From contig NC_080171.1 in the NCBI RefSeq assembly GCF_950295315.1, positions 110,704,378 through 110,768,377 on the forward strand: 64,000 bases of DNA. The letters are read 5' to 3'. The stretch comes from Erinaceus europaeus. Lineage: Eukaryota; Chordata; Mammalia; Eulipotyphla; Erinaceidae. The notes beneath the pieces were generated by a model. The model was not told the origin of the DNA. It did no database searches and was given only the letters and a program-made list of their open reading frames with translations. This document shows, piece after piece, positions 55,841 to 64,000 of the stretch. A program made the position numbers and the translations under genes. Numbering within the stretch: the first letter of the stretch is position 1; each line of letters opens with the position of its first letter.

Positions 55841-57900
55841 CTGTTTTGTATTTAAAACTTTATATCACTTTTGGAGATCATGTCATGTCCTCCTGTGAGC
55901 TGTTAACCTACCCAAATCATGTACTAGCTTCACTGTATTGGCCACTCAGCGTCCTCAGGTCCAAGGCCCAGGCAGATTTCTTGCTGTTCTCTTGCTTCAG
56001 ACTTCACAAACCCAAGACTTCCCCACAGTTCTCCCTTGACCCTGATCTCCAGTCTTCTTGTCATCCTCAGACAAGTATTTCATCTGGTGTCTCCTGGTCT
56101 GTGGAATACTCACACAGCTTTAAAAATGTTGGTGAAATCCCACTTTTTTCATCCATCTTTCTTCAGTATCGTATATGTCTCTCTGGAACCCCTTTTAACA
56201 CAAGGTCTAGTCTTTGATAGTTATGACAGAAGAAATTCTTTCTGCAATGTTTCCAACTTATTAACCTTGAGGGCTTGGCTTAGTTCTTGGCTCCTGGTCA
56301 ACAAAATTGTATTAATTGAAAGAGTGTGAATGATAGGGATAGTTCATGGTCAGAGCCTCATTCAGTTTTTCCAGAATGTTTCAATAGATGGAAGAATTAT
56401 CATAATCTCTTCCAATCCATCTTTGGTCCACTCTGGTATGCACTCACCCAATTGAACTGAATGGACAGTATAGCAGAAGTGCCCCTTTTAAATGAACTGT
56501 AACACACATTTGTGCGTGTACATGCACTTGTACACACACAACTTTGGTTGATCACACCATTTCCCTGCGTAGACTGATTGTTAGGAGATTGATAATAATA
56601 ACTAATATATATCACTTACCTCATGGTGGACATTCTATTAAGTAGTTCATAGGTCTTAACTCGTTGTATCCTCAGGCTGACACCATGGTTACTAGAAAGA
56701 AAAACAGATGCAAAAGGTAACTGGAGAAAATAACCTGTAGGAGTCACATAGCTCATGGGCGATGGATGTGAACACACCATAGCCTGCTTCTCATCACTGA
56801 GCTCCATTCCATGTTCTCCCAGGTAGCCGCTGCTGAGAGCATGTTTCTCTGCTATCCTGACAGTATGCCCACGTGGAAAACCCTGAGAAGATCTGCACAC
56901 GGCATGGAGCTAAACTGAAATCTTGTGTATTTCAACTGAGTTTCTCAGTTTAGTAAACTGGAAGTTTCTCAGAAGACCAGAAGTGTGGTCAAGCACCCAA
57001 CTTCCGGGCTTCCTGTGCATTTACCAAACTGATAGTGTTCATTCTAATCTTGCTGAAACAAACCACACCTGCAGAAGACAACGTTTGTCTCTAAATCTGT
57101 CAATGTGCATTTCAACTGTGTAATTTCCTCTTGGGCCCACTACAGTTAGGCAAAGAGAAAGTAATGGGTGAGCCAGAATTTACCTGGGGCTGCTCCTCTG
57201 TCAATGCCAAAGTTGCAGACCCTTTTCTGCACTTACATACATGAAGCTTCAACTGGAGTATCATCCTTTCAAAATGCCACAAGCGGTGCTGTGGATGATC
57301 TGGTTTGACTCTGTCAGATCTCAGATGAGGGAGTAGCATTCAGAAACGAACCTTTACTGAGTATGGGTAAGGTATTTCCAGAACCCAGCCACGTGCATTG
57401 TAGACACAGCTGTTCGGTGCTATTACCCCATGCATGTTTTCACAGAATGCTTGGCTTAAGATTGGCCTTGGTGACTGCAGCTGCAAAGCCTTCTGCATCT
57501 TACTCTTAGTAAAGTAATGTTTGCTAGGACACATTTCACAATTTTCTATTTCACACTTTTAACCCTGCTATGTCCCAGTTGCTGACTACCTGTTGCTACA
57601 ATACTTGCCCCATTGCTTGAGGTTCTGCTAAGAATGCAACTCACTTCTTCTGAAGTCCTGACCTTTTTTTAGTAGTTTCCCTTGCTTCTTTCCCACCTTT
57701 AATTAATTATTTATTTATTTTTTGGAAATTGCCTTTCTTTTGGCACATTCACTTACATATATTACTTAATCTGAGTGAAAATGCTAACTGAAACATGTAC
57801 TATCTGTGAGGGATGAATTTAAAGCGTGTTTTTTTTTTTTTTGTAATGGGGCACTTACAGCATTTTCTCCCTGTTTTTGCAGAATCACCTCTTCTGGTCT
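55841..57900. other. Unassigned intergenic sequence, the longest repeat-poor block
   Basis: About 2 kb with little recognisable repeat. Short frames on both strands show no family. No promoter or RNA gene recognised. Confidence 0.45.
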
Positions 57901-57904
57901 TTCC

Positions 57905-58161
57905 TTTTTTTTTCTTCTTTTTATTGTTGTAGTTGTTATTGTTATTATTGTTGTTGTCATTGATGGATAGGACAGAGAGAAATGGAGAGAGGAGGGGAAG
58001 ACAGAGAGGGGGAGAGAACGATAAACTCCTGCAGACCTGCTTCACCGCCTGTGAAGCGAATCCCCTGCAGGTGGGGAGCTGGGGCTTGAACCGGGATCCT
58101 TAAGCCAGTCCTGGCTCTTTGAGCCAAGTGCGCTTAACCCACTGCACTACCGCCCGACTCC
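57905..58161 (-). repeat. SINE-B copy, reverse
   Basis: T-rich tail, TTGTTGTCATTGATGGATAGG, CCTGCAGGTGGGGAGC, TTGAACCGGGATCC and head CACTACCGCCCGACTCCC. Confidence 0.9.
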
Positions 58162-58768
58162 CTTCTTTTTTTCAATGCTTTGAAATTCCTTCAGACCACC
58201 AGCCGCTTTTGTCTAGGGAAATCATGTAGCTAACGTAGAGATTTAATTTCTTTCTTTGCTTGAGCAAGAACTGTTTAATAGAAAACATTTCAGCTTCTCA
58301 TACTTTAAAGCTTTGCTTCTATGGGGGTGTTATTTGACCATATTTTATTACTCGATTTCCCACAAAAACTAGTTTTTAAAGAGTAACATCAAGCCTGCTA
58401 ATGGAACTCCTGCTGATGGAACCACATAGCAGAATCTGGGGAATTGTGCCTCTGAGGATGAAAATAAAGTGAAAATTTTTAAATACTCACAACGTATTGG
58501 TCCATGGCTCAGATAGGTAGAAGACAGGAAATCAGAGAATGTGAAAGTTTGGCATGGGAAAGAATCCGAAGAAATAGTGAGGATACTTGGGGAAAAGATA
58601 TGAAGTGTGGAAATGAAAGACAGTATAAAAGCAAAAGAAAGAAGCAGCATTCCAGGAGGTTTCCGCCTAAACATCCAATATCTCATTAAGTCAAACAAAA
58701 TACCAGCATAAGTCACATGTTGATGGCTATGGGGACATCTCCTGTGGTGGTCATGCAACTTCTACCAC
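58162..58768. other. Unassigned intergenic sequence
   Basis: A 129-codon reverse frame at 58369-58758 has no recognised family. Confidence 0.4.
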
Positions 58769-58775
58769 ATTAGAT

Positions 58776-59015
58776 TTTTTTTTTTTTTAATAATGAACAA
58801 GTCTGTGGGATAAGAGGGGTGCAATTTCACGCAGTTCCCACTATCAGAACTCAGTATCCCCTCCCCTCCCGATAGCTTTCCTATTATTTATCCTTCTAGG
58901 AGTATGGACCCAGGGTCATTATGGGGTGCAGAAGGTGGAAGGTCTGGCTTCTGTAATTGCTTCTCCAATGGACATGAGCATTGGCAGGTCAATCCATACT
59001 CCCAGCCTGTTTCGG
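58776..59015 (-). mobile_element. Family R 3' end, 5'-truncated
   Basis: T-run (reversed tail) then GGATAAGAGGGG through to CATACTCCCAGCCTG. ATTAGAT at 58769-58775 and 59016-59022. Confidence 0.85.
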
Positions 59016-59085
59016 ATTAGATCACATTCTAAACCCCCCAGTTTAAAAATAAGACGATAGCCTGTGGATTTCTAGAAATTGTCTT

Positions 59086-59311
59086 TTTTTAAATTTATTT
59101 ATTTGTTATTGGATAGAGACAGAGAGAAATTGAGAGAGAAGGGGGAGACAGAGGAGAAGAAGAGAGACTGAGAAATGCCTGCAGACCTGCTTCACCGCCT
59201 GTGAAGCAACTTCCCTGCAGGTGGGGAGCCGGAGGCTTGAACCGGGATCCTAACCAGTCCTTGCACTTTGTGCCACATGCGCTTAACCCGCTGCACTACC
59301 ACCTGACTCCC
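59086..59311 (-). repeat. SINE-B copy lacking the CAA block
   Basis: TTATTGGATAGAGACAGAG, CCTGCAGGTGGGGAGCC, TTGAACCGGGATCC and head. Perfect AGAAATTGTCTT at 59074-59085 and 59312-59323. Confidence 0.93.
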
Positions 59312-59525
59312 AGAAATTGTCTTAATATGTTCATGTGACAAATAGGACAGACATTCTTTAATGATCACAAGATAGCGAACAGCGAATGGATTTGAATACA
59401 AGAGAATAGACACTGGCTGTGGGACAGTGGACCTGCTGTAGGTTGTCAAAGGGTTGTTGCCTGCCTACAGAGAAATATAGATAAGGATGTATCTGGGTGG
59501 CCAGGTAAGGGGCCTACTTCGAGGG

Positions 59526-59805
59526 GGACAGGTGGTGGCACACCTGGTGACGCACCTGGTTAAGTGCACATAGTACTAAGCACAAGGACCCACGCGAGGA
59601 TCTGGGTTCAAACCTCCAGCTCCCCACCTGCAGGGGCAATGCTTTACAAGCGGTGAAGCAGGTCTGCAAGTGCCTACCTCTCTTTCTCCCTCTCCTCTCT
59701 CTCAATTTCTGTTCTACTCAATAAAATGGAAAAAATGGCCACCAGGAGCAGTGGATGTGTAGTGCTTGCATTGAGCCCCAGCAATAACCCTGGAGGCAAA
59801 AAACC
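59526..59805 (+). repeat. SINE-A head with B+ 3' module
   Basis: GGTGGTGGCACACCTGGTG head with a 12-nt local duplication (CACCTGGTGACG / CACCTGGTTAAG), box B GGTTCAAACC and 3' module with AATAACCCTGGAGGC. Confidence 0.85.
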
Positions 59806-59984
59806 AAACAGACAAACCTTAGAGGCAACAGATACCTCCCTTCTCAGGGATATTTCTGAGGAAATTTCCCATCAGAGGAAACTCATAGTCCTCCTTCCAG
59901 TTCAGGAGGAGTTTTGTTGTTGTTTTTTCTTTTCTCAGTATGGGGTTCCATGCTAAGTGGTTCCACCATTCCCAGCCACTTTTT

Positions 59985-60145
59985 TTTGTTTGTTTTGTTT
60001 TAAATATAGGGGACAAGTTAGTGAAGGAAAGACAGAGAGGAGAACCAGTTGCAGTACTCCTTCACTACTCAGTGAAGCTTCCCCTCTGCAGGTGGGTACC
60101 AGGGGCTTGAGCATGAGTCTTCACACATAGTAGTATGCACATTTT
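59985..60145 (-). repeat. SINE-A copy, reverse, head decayed
   Basis: TTTGTTTGTTTTGTTTTAAAT, CTGCAGGTGGGTACCAGGGG and TTGAGCATGAGTC. Confidence 0.7.
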
Positions 60146-60914
60146 CCCCCTTTTCAGTACATTATTTGAACAACTGAAACACGATGTCCCCATCACTCTG
60201 TCCTTCATCAAAGCAATCTAGGCGTGGGCGTAAAGGGGCATGATCTACCTGTAAGGGGACATTCTCATGCCACGGTCTTAAGTTCAGTTCACCTGAATTC
60301 TCATTGTGTGCAAATTTGCCAAAGAAGGCCCAGGATAAAGGTCTCTAAATACATCTATTTCCTTAGGTATCTATCTTAAAACAGTTTGCAGTTGTAGGGC
60401 ACTTCCTATCTGTGTTCAGAAGTCACATTCTTAGCTGATCTACTCTCATGTTCTTAGATCCACTTAGTGGGAAAGCTTGTTGGGATTATGAGGCTAAGCG
60501 TGTTTAGCTATCATAAGCCAGTAGTTTTCATCACAGCCACCAGTGCCCATCTCCCTCTACTTCACTGTCCCTCCTTCTCCCAATCCTGAGACTGAGAACA
60601 AGGAAGCTTTTGAACTTTTTGCTTCCATGAGAACCTTTCATCCTTCCAGGAAGCTAGTCACAGTCCTGCTCCACAAAATCAGGCATCTGCTGTTAAACTT
60701 CTTAAAAGTGTACCCACCCTGAGTAATTTGTTTCAGATGCCTTGGGCTTTACATCCCATTTACTCCTGTTAATCTGCAAATACTTGCCTATTCTGGAAAT
60801 GATCTAGGCTATAATGTTGAACACATCACCTCTTGGGCAATGTGGACAGATTCCTCATTGTGTTGTTTAGTGGTTTCCTAATCACCAGGAGGAGCTAAAG
60901 AGTTTTTTTTTTTT
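60146..60914. other. Unassigned intergenic sequence
   Basis: No gene or recognisable repeat seen. Confidence 0.45.
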
Positions 60915-61430
60915 TTTTAAAAGATCTGTGTATGCACATGTTCTTAGCAGCACAATTTGTCATAGCTAAAAACCTGGAAACAACCCAGGTGTCCAACAAC
61001 AGATGAGTGGCTGAGCAAGTTGTGGTATATACACACAATGGAATACTACTCAGCTATATAAAAAATGGTGACTTCACTGTTTTCAGCCAATCTTGGATGG
61101 ACCTTGAAAAATTCATGTTAAGTGGAATAAGTCAGAAACAGAAGGATGAATATGGGATGATATCACATTCTGGCAGAAGTTGAAAAGCAAGATCAGATGA
61201 GAAAACACAAGTAGAACCTGAACTGGAGTTGGCGTGTTGCACCAAAGTAAAAGACTCTGGGGAGGGGGTGGGGGTGGGGAAAATACAGGTCCAAAAAGGA
61301 TGACAGAGGACCTAGTGGGAGTTGTACTGTTATATGGAAAACTGGGAAATGTTATGCATGTACAAACTATTGTATTTACTGTCGAATGTAAAACATTAAC
61401 TCCCCAATAAAGAAATTAAGAAAAGAGCAA
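60915..61430 (+). mobile_element. L1 3' end, sense, 5'-truncated
   Basis: Begins in the region encoding the ORF2 end/3' UTR (GTGTCCAACAACAGATGAGT, CACAATGGAATACTACTCAG), carries a four-run G tract (61259-61279), and ends with signal AATAAA (61406-61411) and an A-rich tail. It is the reference copy for the antisense L1 pieces at 24476, 27028 and 30752. Confidence 0.9.
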
Positions 61431-62329
61431 ATTTTTAAGCGTATACTCCTGCTATCATTTACACTAAGCTCATTTCCAAGTAAGGTAGCAACAACAACAA
61501 AAAAAATGATTATATGGTACAAGTACAACCTAGAATGCTTCCCGCCTCCTCTCCCCCAAGGATTAGTGGAGCATCAGACTTCAAAATTCAGCCTAATAAG
61601 CCAGTTTTCAGGTTCAGAGAATTCCTCCACTCTCACTGCCTGGGATGACTTCATGCATATTTTACCTTTCTTGAATTTCAAGCTGTTATGCCAGTCATTT
61701 TGCTCTTCATTTAAAATGACTTTGGATTTCTACAAAATTGTTCAAAAAGCAAAACAATGTGGAGAATATGCTACAGGTAGGGGAGATTATGTAGGTCAGT
61801 TTAGAATTTCCAAGAACTGACTGTATTGATAAGGAATTTCATCAAAGAGAGGTTTTCAAAGTTCTAACAAAGTTTATTCCATCAAGGAAGTCAGCTCTTT
61901 GAAATAAATATCCAAGTGTGTACTGACTTGCAAAACATGCTCAAACATTCTTGTATTTGTGGACAACTGAAAAAAAATGAATTTGGGGAAGATATCAAAA
62001 TCTTTTATACAAGTTGCCAGGACCTTGCTAATAAAACAATGTCCCAGCTAAACTACGAGCAAGTCCATGTTCTGGACCTCAACTTTGCTCTTGGGGGAAA
62101 ATTCTGAAATGTAGACAAACAAACAAACAAAAAAAGATACGTGGAGAACATTTCTTTAAACATCACTTTTGGGGGTGATTATGCACAGTGTAATTAACGT
62201 GAGAACTGGAAGACAACAGCGAGCTCAGCAAGGCAAAGTTTTCTATTGATGTTTGTAAAATGTTGTATTTATTATTTATTTTTTATCACTGATAAAAGCC
62301 ATGAAAAGTCACGGGAGTGGGGAAGGGAG
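61431..62329. other. Unassigned sequence flanking the CpG island
   Basis: Repeat-poor. Short + strand frames (61506-61820, 61916-62107) have no recognised family. CAAA repeats at 62117-62135. Confidence 0.45.
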
Positions 62330-63384
62330 AGGCTACCAGTCCAAGCACTGCGGGAGGCCTGCCCCCACCTGTCACCTGCCCAGCTGGGGCCAGCCCTTCC
62401 TCGCGTCACCGTCAGGAACATGGCTCCCCGCGCAAAAGGCGGGCACCGGCCCTGGGTCACCTGCGGGCGCGCCCGGGAAGCCACGTGCCTTTACCGTCTT
62501 TGGCGAGATGACTTCAGTCACCGCGAGATGACCTTTTAAGTCTCTGGCCCAGGAATGGTGGTGGCGGTAGTGGTGGGGGGTGCCACCCATCTTCAATCGG
62601 GGCCCCAATTTCCATGGCCGCCAGAAAGAGACGCGGGTCTCGAGCTCCGAGAGCTCCAGCGCCCCCGGCCTATCCGCACGCGCGGCAGCTGATACCATGC
62701 GCCGACCCCGGCGCGGGGTGGTGGTGGTGGTGGTGCAGGGGTGCAAATGGCCCCGGTTTCCCCGCCGCGTTATGCAACAACTTCCCTGCCGTCCATTTCG
62801 TCCTAACGGAGCGGCTGCTCGGCTCTCCCTAGACGGGCGCGGGGGCATCGTGAGCGCCCCGGGGCGCAGCACCGCCCGGCCCGGCTGGGCCGCTCGACCG
62901 CCTCCCCTCCTCTGCCCTCCCCATGGCTGCCCGCCGCGAGCGCCCGCAGCTCAGCGGCTCCCACCCCGTCCCTCCGCCCCGGAGAGAGGGGTCCTCCCGG
63001 GACTGTGCGAGGCGGCCGAGGCAGAGGTGGCTGCCACGCCCGGGCCGCTGCAGCCCGCGGCCCCGCGCTCGCTCGCCCCGCAACAGGTAGCCCGGCCGGG
63101 GCAGCGCGCTCCAGGGGACAAAACAGCGCCCCGGCGAACGGGCGAGGCTCGCCGGGCTCCCGGAGGCACCGCGGCGACCCGGAGAAGGCGGCCATCCGGC
63201 GACGGCGGGGGTCCCGGGCCCCTCCTCAGCTCGTCCCGGTCGAGGCGGCCAGTGCGGGTCGTTGCGCAACCTCGGAGCCAAGCGCGAGCGCCGAAGTCCC
63301 CTGCTCGCCGGCGGCGGAGGCAGCGAACGGGAAGGACGCGGCCGGCCGGCGGCGCCGGTGGCGAAGGCGAGGGCGGCGAAGGCG

Positions 63385-63545
63385 AGGGCGGGGGCGGGGG
63401 CGGGGGCGGGGCGCGGCGGGGCGGGGGGCGCGGAGAGCCCGCCCACAACGGCCGCGGCCATTGGCGGCGCGCGGTGGGCGGGTGCGGGCGCGGCGATTGG
63501 GGCCCCGGCCGCCCGTCACGGCGGGGCTGGCGGGCGGCGACGTAG
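63385..63545 (+). promoter_or_regulatory. Probable core promoter: GC-box array and two inverted CCAAT boxes
   Basis: A run of overlapping GC boxes (GGGGGCGGGGGCGGGG type, 63386-63430) is followed by inverted CCAAT boxes ATTGG at 63460-63464 and 63496-63500, 36 bp apart, which suits paired NF-Y binding. More GC boxes sit between them (GGTGGGCGGG). A CGTCA half-site lies near 63515. No TATA box is visible, so initiation may be dispersed. Direction is inferred from the splice donor downstream. Confidence 0.75.
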
Positions 63546-63744
63546 CGCGGCGCTCGGAACTGACCTACTAACACACATCTCCCGGCGCGGCCACGGCGCC
63601 CGCGGACCCGGCGCGCCCGCCTCCCGCGCCGCGCCCTCGCTGCCGCCCGTTGCCCGGGAGGCCCGGCCAGATCCCGAGCCCCGAGCGCTGCGGATCTCCG
63701 CTCCCGGCCAGCCGGGCCGCCGGCCTGAGAGCAGGAGGAACACG
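63546..63744 (+). other. Probable noncoding first exon (5' UTR) of an unidentified gene
   Basis: Between the inferred core promoter and a strong donor at 63745. It contains no ATG on the + strand, as expected for a 5' UTR exon. The start is a guess because no initiator is decisive. I do not recognise the gene. An upstream open frame (62580-63545) in the same island is compositional. Confidence 0.55.
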
Positions 63745-63750
63745 GTAAGC
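63745..63750 (+). other. Splice donor candidate
   Basis: ACG|GTAAGC matches the donor consensus well and lies directly after the probable first exon. The following sequence loses ATG-free, GC-extreme character only after 63890. Confidence 0.6.
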
Positions 63751-63939
63751 GCTCCGCCCCCCTCCCGCCGACCCGGGCCCGGCGTCCCGCTCCCCGCCCG
63801 CTCCCGGGGCGCGCGGCCGGCGGGGCGCGGGGCGCGGGGAGGGCTGCGCGCGGGACCCGGCTCCGCGCGGAGCTAGCCGGCGGCGGCGAGTGTGCGCGGG
63901 GCATTCATTACATAAACTTTTGCTGTCAGGATAGCACTC

Positions 63940-63955
63940 GCCACCTTAAGGTGGC
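63940..63955. promoter_or_regulatory. 16-bp perfect palindrome in the first intron
   Basis: GCCACCTTAAGGTGGC reads identically on both strands. It lies in a less GC-rich patch (63900-63980) that stands out within the island. It could be a dimeric transcription factor site; the factor is unknown. Confidence 0.45.
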
Positions 63956-64000
63956 TGCTTTGATTGCAGCGCTCTCCCGCCGGCACGTAGTCCAGGGCTG

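Larger units (their letters stand above)
62330..64000. promoter_or_regulatory. CpG island
   Basis: Abrupt shift to very GC-rich, CpG-dense sequence, strongest from 62620 to 63900, continuing to the window edge. Contains a GGT/GTG run (62716-62738), GC boxes and CCAAT boxes. Its size and content fit a promoter island of a broadly expressed or developmental gene. Confidence 0.92.

Noticed and set aside
58369..58758. 129-codon reverse frame as a gene
   Set aside because: No recognised motif; flanked by retroelements and with no promoter context. Low-confidence chance frame.
62580..63545. 321-codon + strand open frame in the CpG island
   Set aside because: Composition is almost wholly R, A, G and P, as expected from GC-rich DNA with few stop codons. 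Frames of similar length are open on the other strand and in other phases, and no domain is recognisable.
62951..63904. 317-codon reverse open frame in the CpG island
   Set aside because: Same reason; it overlaps the promoter boxes and the splice donor on the other strand.

Overview
The window reads as mammalian nuclear DNA: a gene-poor, repeat-dense stretch that runs into a CpG-island promoter at its right end. The dominant repeats are several tRNA-derived SINE families with box A/box B heads that I recognise from memory as typical of hedgehogs (Erinaceidae, Eulipotyphla), so an Erinaceus-like insectivore is my best guess. That is recall, not a database search. I see no intact protein-coding gene. 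Nearly all long open frames fall in SINE bodies, LINE remnants, microsatellites or the GC-rich island.

Labels used here: SINE-A is a short tRNA SINE (head like CACCTGGTTAAGCGCACAT, tail AATAAATAAAGATAAT). SINE-B is a long one (head like GGGCGGTAGCGCAGCGGG, then a CT-rich block, CAACAACAATAATAAC, and an AAGGGAATAAATAAA tail). SINE-B+ is SINE-B plus a 3' module that folds on itself (GCCTCCAGG...CCTGGAGGC). SINE-C has a head like AGATAGCATAATGGTTATGC. SINE-D has a head like GGTGGTGCAGTGGATAAAGC. Family R is a poly-A retroelement whose 3' end reads GGATAAGAGGGG on the reverse strand.

Layout: 1-27000 is unique or ancient sequence with about thirty SINEs, a full 1 kb family R copy (3481-4502), old L1 and MIR remnants, a tiny retroposed 5S rRNA fragment (18286-18327), a purine/pyrimidine tract (24212-24475) and a solo LTR inside a SINE (25242-25576). 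27028-29576 is one antisense L1 opened by three later insertions, one of them a family R copy with a classic 5' inversion. 30500-33000 holds three more L1-type insertions, including the longest family R copy. 33000-53000 is a SINE field with a second solo LTR nested in a SINE (44637-45079) and an unfamiliar 159-bp element with a 5' hairpin and perfect 11-bp target-site duplications (42720-42878). 53355-61430 has more family R, SINEs and a clear sense L1 3' end. From about 62330 base composition changes abruptly to a CpG island with GC boxes, two inverted CCAAT boxes and a strong splice donor at 63745, which I read as the promoter and first noncoding exon of an unidentified + strand gene whose body lies to the right.

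The biology shown here is layered retroposition rather than a gene pathway. Target-site duplications could be read for more than thirty insertions, which gives exact boundaries and a relative chronology in several nests.
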